Origin: Clostridia bacterium
GTDB taxonomy: Bacteria; Bacillota; Clostridia; Oscillospirales; Oscillospiraceae
Assembly: GCA_009929315.1 (NCBI GenBank)
Contig: SAAS01000003.1
Span: 1-64,000 of the forward strand
DNA: 64,000 bases
Reading direction: 5' to 3'
Shown: one piece after another, positions 8,890 through 17,780 of the stretch
Position numbering within the stretch: position 1 is the first letter of the stretch
Layout of the letters: each line of letters opens with the position of its first letter
Made by a program: the position numbers and the translations under genes
Notes under the pieces: model-generated
What the model was told of the DNA's origin: nothing
The model's input: only the letters and a program-made list of their open reading frames with translations
Database searches by the model: none

Positions 8890-9803
8890 GCAAAAAAGAA
8901 GCGGTCAACGATTATAAAACAAAGTCGGCTATGATTACCGTTGTGGGCCGTCCCAATGTCGGGAAATCCACGCTTACCAATACGCTGGTCGGGGAAAAAA
9001 TCGCTATTGTATCAAATAAACCCCAGACCACAAGAAACCGTATCTGCGCCATCATTAACCACGGCGACACACAGATAGTGCTGCTCGATACCCCGGGCTT
9101 TCACAAGGCGAGAACCAAGCTCGGCGACTACATGGTTAAGGTCGTAAACGAGAGTGTTGCCGATGTGGACGCGATTGTCCTGATGGTCGAACCGATTGCC
9201 TCGGCCGGACCGCAGGAACTGGAGCTTATCGAAAAAATCAAGCAGAGCAAATGTCCTGCCGTTCTGGTCATAAATAAAATCGATACCGTGCAAAAGGAGC
9301 AGCTTCTCGCCGTAATCGCCGTTTATTCCGCTCTCTGTGATTTTGACGCGGTGATTCCGATAAGCGCAAAAAAGCACGAGAACACGGACGAGCTGCTGAG
9401 CCAGCTCGAAAAATACGCCGCGCCCGGCCCCAAGCTTTTCCCCGAGGACGCTGTGACGGATCAGCCGGAAAGACAGGTCTGCGCCGAAATAGTGCGCGAA
9501 AAGCTGCTGAACTGCCTTGAAAAGGAAATTCCCCACGGCACGGCTGTTGTCGTTACGAAGTTTTCCGAGCGCGAGGATACCGAGATAATCGACCTCGACG
9601 TCACGATTTATTGCGAAAAGGCGAGCCACAAAGGCATAATAATCGGGAAAAACGGCGAAATGCTCAAGAAAATCGGGGCTGCGGCTCGAGTTGACATCGA
9701 GAAATTCATGGGCACGAAGGTGTTTTTACAGACCTGGGTGAAGGTTAAGGACAACTGGCGCGACAGCGACAATCTTCTCAGGAATTTCGGTTACAGGGAC
9801 TGA
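8886..9803 (+). CDS. era: GTPase Era
   Basis: A 305-residue essential GTPase that binds the 3' end of 16S rRNA and assists 30S assembly. G1 is GRPNVGKST at 21-29, G3 is DTPG in LLDTPGFHKAR, and G4 is NKID. The C-terminal KH domain contains the RNA-binding GKNGEMLKKIG loop and ends VKVKDNWRDS. Length matches the family. It overlaps dgkA by four bases and is the last of the overlapping run that starts at yqfD. A gap of 113 bases follows before yqzL. Confidence 0.97.
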   Translation: MSKKEAVNDYKTKSAMITVVGRPNVGKSTLTNTLVGEKIAIVSNKPQTTRNRICAIINHGDTQIVLLDTPGFHKARTKLGDYMVKVVNESVADVDAIVLMVEPIASAGPQELELIEKIKQSKCPAVLVINKIDTVQKEQLLAVIAVYSALCDFDAVIPISAKKHENTDELLSQLEKYAAPGPKLFPEDAVTDQPERQVCAEIVREKLLNCLEKEIPHGTAVVVTKFSEREDTEIIDLDVTIYCEKASHKGIIIGKNGEMLKKIGAAARVDIEKFMGTKVFLQTWVKVKDNWRDSDNLLRNFGYRD

Positions 9804-9916
9804 AAAACAAAGAAGTGTATTCTCACAAATTAAAAAAACGAGTAAAAATTACCGAACAATTCTTCTCATAACGGACGAAGCACGGGACATAATAAGTCCA
9901 GCGAGGTGAAGTCTTT

Positions 9917-10081
9917 ATGAAGGACTCCGGTCTTTGGGGAATGTTTTGCGAAACGGGCGAACCGTTCTGTTATCTTTTGTACAGGTCGGCTTTGAAAGAA
10001 AAAAAGAATAAGCCCGAGATTCCACCCCGGGACACACTCGCTTTTGGCGGAACGGGTGAAAAACCCCGAGTCCGTTTTTGA
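9917..10081 (+). CDS. yqzL: YqzL-family small protein
   Basis: A 54-residue protein beginning MKDSGLWGMFCETGEP and continuing FCYLLYR. The W-x-x-F-x-x-T-G-x-x-x-x-YLLY pattern is that of the YqzL family, small proteins of unknown function. In Bacillus they are encoded exactly here, between era and recO. The start ATG 9917 has GAGGTG nine bases upstream. The tail (residues 29-54, KEKKNKPEIPPRDTLAFGG) is charged and proline-rich. It is easily missed because of its size. Family call rests on the N-terminal motif and the gene order. Confidence 0.75.
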   Translation: MKDSGLWGMFCETGEPFCYLLYRSALKEKKNKPEIPPRDTLAFGGTGEKPRVRF

Positions 10082-10234
10082 GGGTTGCCGCGTCGGCTCG
10101 TGAAGAATTGCCTGCAAGCGAAGCGTCACAGCTTTGCAACGCGGGCATGGCAGGTCGTTTTTCTCACCCTTATGGGAATACGAAAAAATGAATAATATAA
10201 AATCACGAGCCGATGCGGCCGAGGTTTACATAAT

Positions 10235-10978
10235 ATGTTCAAAACAACCAGAGCGCTTGTTCTTCGAGAGGTAAAATATAAGGAAGCGGATAAAATTCTC
10301 ACCGTGCTCACCGAGGATGAGGGGAAGCTGACCGTTTCCGCCAGAGGCGTTATGCGCAGGGGCAGCAAAATTGCCGCTGCGTGTCAGTTTTTGACTTTTT
10401 CGGAGATGACGCTTTTCGAAAACCGCGGGAAATGGTTTGTTGACGAGGCGCAGACCGTTGAACAGTTTCTGGGACTGCGTGAGGATATCGCGCTTCTGGC
10501 GCTCGGAACCTATTTCGCGGAGCTTTTGGAGGCGGTTGCCGACGAGGACAGCCCGAATCCCGAGGTTTTGCGGCTCGGGCTTAACAGCCTTTTTGCTCTT
10601 GGAAGCGGTTTGTACGCTCCCGAGCACATAAAGGCCGTCTTTGAGCTTCGCCTTATGTGCCTTTCGGGCTACGAGCCCGCTTTGGACTGCTGTCCCGTTT
10701 GCGGAAAAGAGGAAATGGACAGCCCCGTTTTCAGTACGCTCGGCGGAACAGTTCTCTGCGGAAAATGCAGAAACTTAGAGTACGGCGAAACCTTTCCGCT
10801 ATGCGAAGCTTCCCTTGCCGCGATGAGGCACATCTCGGGCGCGGAAAGCAAAAAAATCTTCTCATTTTCATTGGATGACAAGGCGGCAAAGCGGCTTTAC
10901 ACCGTCTGCGAGGCCTATGTTCTGGCGCAGCTTGAGCGCAGATTTTCCGCGCTTGATTATTGGCGGCAAGTGAAATGA
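10235..10978 (+). CDS. recO: DNA repair protein RecO
   Basis: A 247-residue recombination mediator that helps RecR load RecA on SSB-coated single strands. An N-terminal OB fold (about 1-80; TRALVLREVKYKEADKIL) is followed by an alpha-helical domain. A four-cysteine zinc site is formed by CCPVCGKE and the later VLCGKC. Length is normal. The ATG at 10235 is preceded by GAGG. It follows yqzL and precedes mutS2 with 40 bases between. No truncation or unusual residue is seen. Confidence 0.95.
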   Translation: MFKTTRALVLREVKYKEADKILTVLTEDEGKLTVSARGVMRRGSKIAAACQFLTFSEMTLFENRGKWFVDEAQTVEQFLGLREDIALLALGTYFAELLEAVADEDSPNPEVLRLGLNSLFALGSGLYAPEHIKAVFELRLMCLSGYEPALDCCPVCGKEEMDSPVFSTLGGTVLCGKCRNLEYGETFPLCEASLAAMRHISGAESKKIFSFSLDDKAAKRLYTVCEAYVLAQLERRFSALDYWRQVK

Positions 10979-11018
10979 CAACAGAGAATCATCAATTACC
11001 CATACCACGGAGATAAAT

Positions 11019-13397
11019 ATGACACAGCTATACGAAAAATCGATAAAAACACTTGAGCTGCCTGCGGTTTTGGAGCTTCTTTCAAAGGAGGCGGTCAGCC
11101 TTCCCGCCAAGGAAGCCGTCCTTTACCTGCGACCTGCGGACAGCGAATATGAGGTTAAAAGAAGACTTGGGGAAACGAGCGCTGCAAAGGCGATGATGGT
11201 GCTCAAGGGCAGCCCCTCCTTCGGCGGAGTGCGCGACGTGCGCTCCTCCCTTTCGAGAGCGGGCATCGGCGGAATGCTCAACACGCGTGAGCTTCTGGAT
11301 ATTGCTGGCGTTTTACAGTCCGCGAGGACGGTTCGGGCCTACGCCGGCGGCGAGAGCTGCGGCAGGAGCGACATTGACTTTCTTTTTTCCTCCCTCATGG
11401 CGAACAAATATCTCGAGGAAAGAATAACCGGCTCCATCATCGGAGAGGAAGAAATAGCGGATGGGGCGAGCGCGGACTTGGCGACAATTCGCCGCCTTAT
11501 AAGAGCCGCCTCCGCCAGAGTGCGCGAGGCTCTGCAAAAGATAATTTCCTCGCCCTCCTTTTCAAAAGCGCTTCAGGAGCCGATAATAACCACGCGCTCG
11601 GACCGCTATGTCGTGCCCGTGAAGGCCGACCACAAGAGCAGTATTCCGGGGCTCGTTCACGACGTTTCCTCAAGCGGCGCCACGCTTTTTATCGAGCCGA
11701 TGGCGGCGGTCAAGGCAAATAACGAGCTTCGTGAGCTCCACGCGAAGGAAAAGCTTGAAATTGAGCGCATTTTAGCGGAGCTTTCCGCCGAGTGCGGCGA
11801 CCACGCAAGCGATATCATTCGGGACTTTAACGTCCTTGTGGAGCTTGACAGCATTTTTGCCAGGGCGAAGCTCAGCTACAAGCTCGACTGTCAGGAGCCT
11901 GTAATCTCGGAAGGACGGGTTTATCTCCGAAAAGCTCGCCACCCCCTGCTGCCGAAGGAGAGCGCCGTGCCCATCACAATTGAGCTCGGACACGAGTTTG
12001 ACACTCTTGTTATAACGGGACCGAACACGGGCGGAAAAACGGTTTCGCTCAAAACGCTGGGGCTTCTTTGTATAATGGCAGCCTGCGGTCTGCACATTCC
12101 TGCTGCGGACGGGAGCATGGTGCCTGTTTTCCGCAGCGTGCTCGCCGATATAGGCGACGAGCAGAGCATCGAGCAGTCGCTGTCGACATTTTCATCACAC
12201 ATGACGAATATAGTGAGAATACTGGATGAGTGCGACGACAAGAGCCTTCTCCTTTTTGATGAGCTCGGCGCGGGAACAGACCCGGTTGAAGGCGCGGCGC
12301 TTGCCGTTGCCATCATCGAAAGCGCGAGGAAAAAAGGCTCGGTTACGGCGGCGACAACGCATTACGCGGAGCTTAAAATTTATGCCACCACAACGGACGG
12401 GGTGCAGAATGCCTCCTGCGAGTTTGATGTGGAATCACTGCGCCCGACTTACAGACTGCTCATCGGAATACCCGGCAAGTCTAATGCCTTTGCCATCAGC
12501 GAAAGACTGGGACTGCCGCACGCTGTAATTGATGACGCGAGGGGCAGGGTAAGCTCCTCGAGCGCCAGCTTCGAGGAAACCATCGAGAAGCTAGAGAAGC
12601 AAAGGCAGCTGCTTGAAAAAGACAGGGACGAAGCCGAAAAGAAGCTACGTGAGGCGGGGGAACAGGCCAAAAAGGCCGAGATGCTTCGCCGCGAGCTCTC
12701 GGTGCGCCTTGAAAAGGCCGACGAAAAGGTAAGACGCGAGGCGGAGCGTATTCTTGACGACGCGAGAAGAACTGCGGAGCGAACCATGAGTGAGCTTGAC
12801 GAAATGCGCAAACGCCAAAACAAGGAATATGACCACATTCGTGAAAATGAAGCCCGTGCCGAGCTTCGACGAAGTCTTAACGAGGCAAACGAGCGCCTTA
12901 TGAGCCGTCAACAGGAAACCGAGCAGCCCAAGGTATCCTCTCGTCCGGTCAGGGTCGGCGACACGGTTGAAATCATATCAATGGGTGTTAAGGCGAGCGT
13001 GCTCGCCATCTCCGATGACAGAGCCCTTACGCTTCAGGCGGGCATTATGAAAGTTACGGCAAGGGAGGATGAAGTTTACCTTCTGGAGAATCAGAACGTA
13101 AAGGAGAAGCCGCCCATTTCCCAACAAAGCGGTGCAACTCTTCGTACTATGTCCGCTAGCTCGGAGCTCGATTTGCGCGGAATGATGATAGACGAGGCGA
13201 TACCCGTACTCGAAAGATATGTCGACAGCGCCGTTTTAGGAAGGCTGGAGAAGGTGACAATAATTCACGGTAAGGGAACAGGAGCACTTCGAGCCGCGGT
13301 TGCACAAAGCCTTAAGCTAAACAAGTCTGTTAAATCCTTCCGTCTGGGGCGATTCGGAGAGGGAGAAACAGGCGTTACCATAGTGGAACTGGGGTAA
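11019..13397 (+). CDS. mutS2: Endonuclease MutS2 / ribosome-rescue ATPase
   Basis: A 792-residue MutS2 protein. It lacks the MutS mismatch-recognition domain and starts with the lever/clamp region. The ATPase core has Walker A GPNTGGKTVSLKTLG, the LLLFDELGAGTDP Walker B and TAATTHYAELK. A long coiled coil (about 515-640) is followed by a KOW-like segment and a C-terminal Smr nuclease domain with LDLRGMMIDEA and the IIHGKGTGAL signature. MutS2 suppresses recombination and, in Bacillus, splits collided ribosomes. All domains are intact and the length is typical. It is the last gene of the block; a new promoter for ptsH lies 57 bases downstream. Confidence 0.96.
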   Translation: MTQLYEKSIKTLELPAVLELLSKEAVSLPAKEAVLYLRPADSEYEVKRRLGETSAAKAMMVLKGSPSFGGVRDVRSSLSRAGIGGMLNTRELLDIAGVLQSARTVRAYAGGESCGRSDIDFLFSSLMANKYLEERITGSIIGEEEIADGASADLATIRRLIRAASARVREALQKIISSPSFSKALQEPIITTRSDRYVVPVKADHKSSIPGLVHDVSSSGATLFIEPMAAVKANNELRELHAKEKLEIERILAELSAECGDHASDIIRDFNVLVELDSIFARAKLSYKLDCQEPVISEGRVYLRKARHPLLPKESAVPITIELGHEFDTLVITGPNTGGKTVSLKTLGLLCIMAACGLHIPAADGSMVPVFRSVLADIGDEQSIEQSLSTFSSHMTNIVRILDECDDKSLLLFDELGAGTDPVEGAALAVAIIESARKKGSVTAATTHYAELKIYATTTDGVQNASCEFDVESLRPTYRLLIGIPGKSNAFAISERLGLPHAVIDDARGRVSSSSASFEETIEKLEKQRQLLEKDRDEAEKKLREAGEQAKKAEMLRRELSVRLEKADEKVRREAERILDDARRTAERTMSELDEMRKRQNKEYDHIRENEARAELRRSLNEANERLMSRQQETEQPKVSSRPVRVGDTVEIISMGVKASVLAISDDRALTLQAGIMKVTAREDEVYLLENQNVKEKPPISQQSGATLRTMSASSELDLRGMMIDEAIPVLERYVDSAVLGRLEKVTIIHGKGTGALRAAVAQSLKLNKSVKSFRLGRFGEGETGVTIVELG

Positions 13398-13453
13398 AAC
13401 CGAGGTAAAGAGAATATTATCCCTGTGCAAACTTACAAAATGAGTAAAATCGA

Positions 13454-13482
13454 TTGACGAAGCGATATTTTCTTGATAAAAT
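13454..13482 (+). promoter_or_regulatory. Sigma-A-type promoter for ptsH
   Basis: TTGACG at 13454-13459 and TAAAAT at 13477-13482 are separated by 17 bases, a close match to the vegetative consensus. It lies 58 bases before the ptsH start, between the mutS2 stop and ptsH. Confidence 0.7.
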
Positions 13483-13539
13483 GCACGAAGGAAACATGTG
13501 GAGATATGCCATTTTGTCATAACATAAGGAGTGACGATA

Positions 13540-13803
13540 ATGCTTACTAGAGAAGTAACCATCAACAACCAGGTCGGTCTGCACGCCAGACCCGCAACAT
13601 TTTTCATTCAAAAGGCGAATGAGTTCAAAAGCAGTATTTGGATCGAGAAGGAAGACCGCAAGGTCAACGCCAAGAGCCTTTTGGGAGTACTGTCACTCGG
13701 TATTGTAAAAGGAACCTCGGTAAACCTCGTTGCCGACGGAAGCGATGAAAAGGAAGCGCTCAATACGCTTGCCGCCCTTATTGCCTCCGATTTCTCCGAG
13801 TAA
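13540..13803 (+). CDS. ptsH: Phosphocarrier protein HPr
   Basis: An 87-residue HPr. The PEP-dependent phosphorylation site is H15 in VGLHARPA. The regulatory site for HPr kinase is S46 in KSLLGVLSLG, so it can act both in PTS sugar transport and in carbon catabolite control with CcpA; Crh proteins lack H15, which rules them out. The start ATG 13540 is chosen because AAGGAG ends eight bases upstream; a GTG at 13531 overlaps that site. It stands alone, with its own promoter and terminator, so ptsI and hprK must be elsewhere. Confidence 0.95.
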   Translation: MLTREVTINNQVGLHARPATFFIQKANEFKSSIWIEKEDRKVNAKSLLGVLSLGIVKGTSVNLVADGSDEKEALNTLAALIASDFSE

Positions 13804-13819
13804 TTTTAACCGAATAAAC

Positions 13820-13850
13820 TGGGGCGTGCTTTTGGCGCGCCCCATTTTTT
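13820..13850 (+). terminator. Rho-independent terminator after ptsH
   Basis: The stem GGGGCGTGC (13821-13829) pairs with GCGCGCCCC (13835-13843) with one G-U pair and is followed by six T. It makes ptsH a single-gene unit. Confidence 0.85.
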
Positions 13851-14017
13851 GGTTTTCCGCAGCCGAGCGTTCTTCTACGCGTGGAGGGAAAACCACCCAT
13901 TTACGGCACGGAGCAATAAATATCTTGACTGACTGCAATAATAATGGAATATTAGGAAAAGACATATTTGTCCTTTTATCAGTATGTGAATATTGGTTTT
14001 CGCTGGGGGGTGACAGT

Positions 14018-15868
14018 TTGCGTACAGATGAATTAAGAGAAAAGGCAAACCGCCTTCCGCTTCTGCCCGGGGTCTACCTCATGCTTGACGACAAGGGCGA
14101 GGTCATCTACGTCGGCAAGGCAAAGGCGCTGAAAAACCGCGTAACCAGCTATTTTCGCGGCGAGCATGAGCCGAAAACCTCCGCAATGGTTGAAAAGGTG
14201 CACGACTTCAATGTTATAGTCGCCGCCTCCGAGTTCGAGGCGCTGGTTCTGGAAAACTCGCTGATTAAGCGACATCAGCCGCACTACAACATTTTGCTTC
14301 GAGACGACAAGGCCTATCCGTTTATAAGGCTCGACGTAAAAAGCGAGTGCCCTCGCTTCACAATTACAAACAAAATCGCGGACGACGGCGCAAAATACTT
14401 CGGACCCTTCGGCGGCAGAGGACTTACGCATAGTATTATCGATACGGTCTGCAAGGCAATGCAGCTGCCAAGCTGCGGAAAGAAGTTTCCGCGTGATTTC
14501 GGGAAAAGCAGACCCTGCCTTAATTTTCATTTGGGAAACTGCCCCGGCTACTGCGCGGGGAAGGCGGGTATGGAGGAATACAGAACCCGTGTGCGCGACG
14601 CCGAGATGATATTAAACGGCAAGTCAGCGGAGCTGAAGGCGGAGCTGGAGCGCGAAATGCTCAAGGCTTCCGATGAGCTTCGCTTTGAAACGGCGGCGCA
14701 GCTGCGCGACAGACTTCAGGCTATCGAGGGGCTTAATAACCGTCAGGCGGTCATCGGCGCGGTCGGCTCCGATACGGACGCCGTCGGCTTTTTCAGAGGC
14801 GCGAAATCCAGCTTTTCCGTTTTGCATTATTCGGGGGAGAACCTTGTCGATAAGGATTTTGAGCTGATGGACGAGCCGCTGGAAAGTGATGCGGAGGCGG
14901 TTTCCGAGCTTGTGCGGCAATATTACGCAATTCGCGGAGCGTGGCCGAAAACACTGCTGCTCCCCTTTGAAACCGAGGACTTAAAGGAAATTGAACAGCT
15001 GTTGACCGAGGCCTCCGGACACAGAGTTTATATAGAAGTTCCGCAAAGAGGTGAAAAGCGGTTTCTGGTCGAAAAGGCGATGCTTAACGCAAAAGAGGAA
15101 TGTATGCGTTTTACCACGGCTGCTGAGCGCAGACTAAAAACTCTTGAGTGGCTGCAGGATACGCTTAAGCTCGACGTGCTGCCCAAGCGCATTGAGGCCT
15201 TCGACATTTCAAACACGGGAAATTTCGGCATAGTCGCCTCAATGACCGTTTTCCTCAACGGAAAACCGCTCAAGCGCGACTACAGAAAGTTTAAGATAAA
15301 AGAGCTTTCCTCGCAGGACGATTTCGGCAGTATGCGCGAGGTTTTGACCCGAAGATTCAGCAGGTTCTTGGAGGGAGACAGCTCGTTTTCCGAGCTGCCG
15401 GACCTTCTGCTGATTGACGGCGGGGCGGTTCACGCGGGGATTGCGGAAAAAGTACTGAAAGAAATGAATATTTCCCTGCCGATTCTGGGCATGGTAAAGG
15501 ATGACCGACATCGGACACGCGCATTGATTTATTCAAGCGGCGAGGAGGTCGGAATAACGGGAAATCCCGCTGTGTTTGCCCTTATCGGCACCATTCAGGA
15601 GGAAACGCACAGGTTTGCCATTGAGTACCACCGCAGTCTGCGCAGCGCGACTATCGGCTCGCAGCTTGAGGATATTAAGGGTGTGGGGCAGGCGCGCAGA
15701 AACGAGCTTTTAAGGCATTTTAAAACGATTAAAGCAATTAAAGCCGCGTCGTTTGACGAGCTTAACGCAGTTGTTCCGAAGAATACGGCTAAGGCCGTGT
15801 TTGAGCACTTTCACAGCGAAGAAAAAGATACGGAAGAGGCGGCAAGCGCCGCCGACAGGGAGGATTAG
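14018..15868 (+). CDS. uvrC: Excinuclease ABC subunit C
   Basis: A 616-residue nuclease subunit of nucleotide excision repair that cuts on both sides of a lesion after UvrB loading. An N-terminal GIY-YIG domain (GVYLM, then VIYVGKAKALKNRV) makes the 3' cut. A UVR motif near 205-240 contacts UvrB. The RNase H-like endonuclease domain (IEAFDISNTG, then LLIDGG) makes the 5' cut, and a C-terminal helix-hairpin-helix (DIKGVGQARRNELLRHF) follows. The start is TTG 14018 after a GGGGGGTG stretch; the open frame extends further upstream but that part is unlike UvrC. It is followed after two bases by rsmD. Confidence 0.96.
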   Translation: MRTDELREKANRLPLLPGVYLMLDDKGEVIYVGKAKALKNRVTSYFRGEHEPKTSAMVEKVHDFNVIVAASEFEALVLENSLIKRHQPHYNILLRDDKAYPFIRLDVKSECPRFTITNKIADDGAKYFGPFGGRGLTHSIIDTVCKAMQLPSCGKKFPRDFGKSRPCLNFHLGNCPGYCAGKAGMEEYRTRVRDAEMILNGKSAELKAELEREMLKASDELRFETAAQLRDRLQAIEGLNNRQAVIGAVGSDTDAVGFFRGAKSSFSVLHYSGENLVDKDFELMDEPLESDAEAVSELVRQYYAIRGAWPKTLLLPFETEDLKEIEQLLTEASGHRVYIEVPQRGEKRFLVEKAMLNAKEECMRFTTAAERRLKTLEWLQDTLKLDVLPKRIEAFDISNTGNFGIVASMTVFLNGKPLKRDYRKFKIKELSSQDDFGSMREVLTRRFSRFLEGDSSFSELPDLLLIDGGAVHAGIAEKVLKEMNISLPILGMVKDDRHRTRALIYSSGEEVGITGNPAVFALIGTIQEETHRFAIEYHRSLRSATIGSQLEDIKGVGQARRNELLRHFKTIKAIKAASFDELNAVVPKNTAKAVFEHFHSEEKDTEEAASAADRED

Positions 15869-15870
15869 GG

Positions 15871-16407
15871 ATGAGAGTTATAACGGGAGTCGCGCGGGGA
15901 CGCAAGCTAAACGAACCGAAGGATATGGAGATTCGCCCCACAACGGACATGGTTAAGGAAGCGATGTTCAGCATTGTGCAGTTTGACATCGAGGGCAGGC
16001 GCGTGCTTGACCTTTTTGCGGGTACCGGTCAGCTCGGAATCGAGGCCCTGAGCCGCGGCGCAAAAAGCGTTGTCTTTGTCGATGAGAGCAATGAAGCCGT
16101 TAAACTTGTTCGTTCAAACCTTGATCACTGCAAGCTGACAGGCGAAGTCGTCAGAGAAAACGCCGTCAACTTTCTCGGACATTGTGGGAAGTTTGATTTA
16201 ATTTTTCTTGACCCTCCGTACCAAAGTGGGTTGATGGATACGGTCCAGCGTAAAATTATTCAGTTTGACATATTGTCAGAAGGTGGTATAATTATTTGCG
16301 AGACTAAGCTTGATACCGTCATTTCTCCCATGAATGAGCCGTATTATGTCGGCCGCGAATACAAATACGGAAAAGTTAAGCTGACAATCTGCGGCAAAAA
16401 AGTGTAA
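15871..16407 (+). CDS. rsmD: 16S rRNA (guanine966-N2)-methyltransferase RsmD
   Basis: A 178-residue SAM-dependent enzyme that methylates N2 of G966 in 16S rRNA. The early GVARGRKL segment, the SAM motif VLDLFAGTGQLGIEALSRG (46-64) and the catalytic DPPY at 114-117 are all present. It starts two bases after uvrC and lies 36 bases before coaD, the usual rsmD-coaD pair of Firmicutes. Length and motifs are ordinary. Confidence 0.95.
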   Translation: MRVITGVARGRKLNEPKDMEIRPTTDMVKEAMFSIVQFDIEGRRVLDLFAGTGQLGIEALSRGAKSVVFVDESNEAVKLVRSNLDHCKLTGEVVRENAVNFLGHCGKFDLIFLDPPYQSGLMDTVQRKIIQFDILSEGGIIICETKLDTVISPMNEPYYVGREYKYGKVKLTICGKKV

Positions 16408-16443
16408 GAGCGACCCGTCACCGAAAGGAAAGGATTTATCCAG

Positions 16444-16929
16444 ATGATTACCGCTATCTACCCCGGAACTTTCGACCCCATCACATTGGGACATCTTGAC
16501 ATCATCACAAGAGCTTCAAAAATTTTCGACAAGCTTGTAGTCAGCGTTGTCATGAACATAGAAAAATCTCCCTTTTTCGATATCGACGAGCGCGTCGACC
16601 TGATAAAGAAAGTGGTTGCTGAGCTTCCGAACGTCGAGGTGACCTCCTCCATAGAACTTTTGGCTGATTTCGCGAAGCAATACGAAAACCCGGTTATCAT
16701 AAAGGGGCTGCGAAACCATATTGACTATGAGTACGAAACCACGATGGCTGTATTCAATAAAAAGCTCAACCCCCTGCTTGAGACCTTTTTTATAACGGCG
16801 AAGCTCGAATATACTTATGTCAGCTCCACGGCGGTCAGACAGCTTGCACTATACGGCGCAGATTTATCGGACTATGTACCGAAAGTCGTTGCGGATGAAA
16901 TAGTTAATAAAACTCTTAATGGGAGGTAA
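16444..16929 (+). CDS. coaD: Phosphopantetheine adenylyltransferase
   Basis: A 161-residue nucleotidyltransferase making dephospho-CoA from 4'-phosphopantetheine and ATP, the fourth step of CoA synthesis. YPGTFDPITLGH at 6-17 contains the TxGH nucleotide-binding motif, and YVSSTAVR near 140 is the second signature. Length matches the family. The GAAAGGAAAGG stretch upstream serves as the ribosome site. Its stop lies immediately before the ribosome site of the next coiled-coil gene, so the two are cotranscribed. Confidence 0.97.
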   Translation: MITAIYPGTFDPITLGHLDIITRASKIFDKLVVSVVMNIEKSPFFDIDERVDLIKKVVAELPNVEVTSSIELLADFAKQYENPVIIKGLRNHIDYEYETTMAVFNKKLNPLLETFFITAKLEYTYVSSTAVRQLALYGADLSDYVPKVVADEIVNKTLNGR

Positions 16930-16933
16930 AGAT

Positions 16934-17467
16934 TTGGACATCGAGATGGAAAACGAAGTAACCGAATTACTGGAAGTCCTTTACAATACCGTTGCGGATG
17001 CTTGGAGCGTTCCGCTTGGTAAAGACAAATGCATGATAAACCGTGAAAACGTATTAAACCTTCTTGACGAAATCAGAGCCCAGCTCCCGATTGAGCTCGC
17101 CGAAGCAAAGCGCCTTATTTCCGCACGCGACGAATTTGTCGGAAATGCAAAGCGCGAGGCGGAGGCAATCCGCAAGGCCGCTGAGGATCAGGCAAGGCGT
17201 CTTGTTGAGGAGCAGGAGATTACGCGTATCGCCAAAGCTCATGCAAACGAGATAATTTCTAACTCGGAGGCCAAATCGAGAGAGCTCGTGCGTGCCGCGA
17301 ACGAATATGTCGACGACGCACTCAGACGTACCGAGGAGGCGGTTGCCGCCGCGCTGAGCGAGGTCAAACAGTCGCGCTCGCGCTTCCGCAATCTTGCCGT
17401 AAACCGCTCTTCGACACCGGTTTCCGGCTCGAAAATCGACGAGACGGACGCTCTTTCCGAAGAATAA
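16934..17467 (+). CDS. Coiled-coil protein of unknown function, downstream of coaD
   Basis: A 177-residue soluble protein without membrane segment. Residues about 40-145 are a long, highly charged, alanine/glutamate-rich helix (for example AKREAEAIRKAAEDQARRL) resembling the stalk of ATP synthase subunit b or H, a similarity that reflects coiled-coil composition only. The serine-rich C-terminus looks disordered. The start is TTG 16934, seven bases after GGGAGG; an ATG at 16919 overlaps that site. Genes of this kind follow coaD in other Clostridia, as I recall, but I do not know a function. A strong terminator follows. Confidence 0.7.
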   Translation: MDIEMENEVTELLEVLYNTVADAWSVPLGKDKCMINRENVLNLLDEIRAQLPIELAEAKRLISARDEFVGNAKREAEAIRKAAEDQARRLVEEQEITRIAKAHANEIISNSEAKSRELVRAANEYVDDALRRTEEAVAAALSEVKQSRSRFRNLAVNRSSTPVSGSKIDETDALSEE

Positions 17468-17481
17468 TTAAAAAAGTTTAA

Positions 17482-17524
17482 AAAAAGCGCTTGAGGAAAA
17501 ATTTTTTTTCTCAAGCGCTTTTTC
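17482..17524 (+). terminator. Rho-independent terminator closing the uvrC-coaD unit
   Basis: AGCGCTTGAG pairs with CTCAAGCGCT across an A/T-rich loop, flanked by an A-run before and a T-run after. It separates the repair/CoA genes from the division cluster. Confidence 0.88.
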
Positions 17525-17639
17525 TATATCTGGGAAATAAAACTTATGTAAACAATATTATTATACAAGTTCTAGTGTTTGAGAGGAAAAAAGCCATTAA
17601 AAAGCACAAAATAGCAAGAAAAAATGACATTTTTTGCTC

Positions 17640-17668
17640 TTGCTTTTTTATTTATGCACAGTTATAAT
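17640..17668 (+). promoter_or_regulatory. Promoter of the division and cell-wall cluster
   Basis: TTGCTT (17640-17645) and a perfect TATAAT (17663-17668) are 17 bases apart. The promoter sits within the 3' arm of a second A/T-rich hairpin (AGCAAG at 17613 with CTTGCT at 17639). The rest of 17525-17780 holds only this and the MraZ box described separately. Confidence 0.7.
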
Positions 17669-17680
17669 GGGGGCACTCGG

Positions 17681-17706
17681 GTGGGTAGAAGTGGAACAAA
17701 ATGTTG
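17681..17706 (+). promoter_or_regulatory. Candidate MraZ operator repeats
   Basis: GTGGG (17681) and GTGGA (17691) recur with a 10-base period, followed by a weaker third unit at 17701. MraZ proteins bind short G-rich direct repeats with 10-base spacing near their own promoter. The repeats lie just downstream of the predicted transcription start, about 75 bases before mraZ, consistent with autorepression. Confidence 0.5.
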
Positions 17707-17780
17707 ATAAATCCCACTAAACAACTGAACAATGGGCAGAATTGGTTTTCGTAAAAGAGTTTTGAGGGGAGGGAAAAAGC

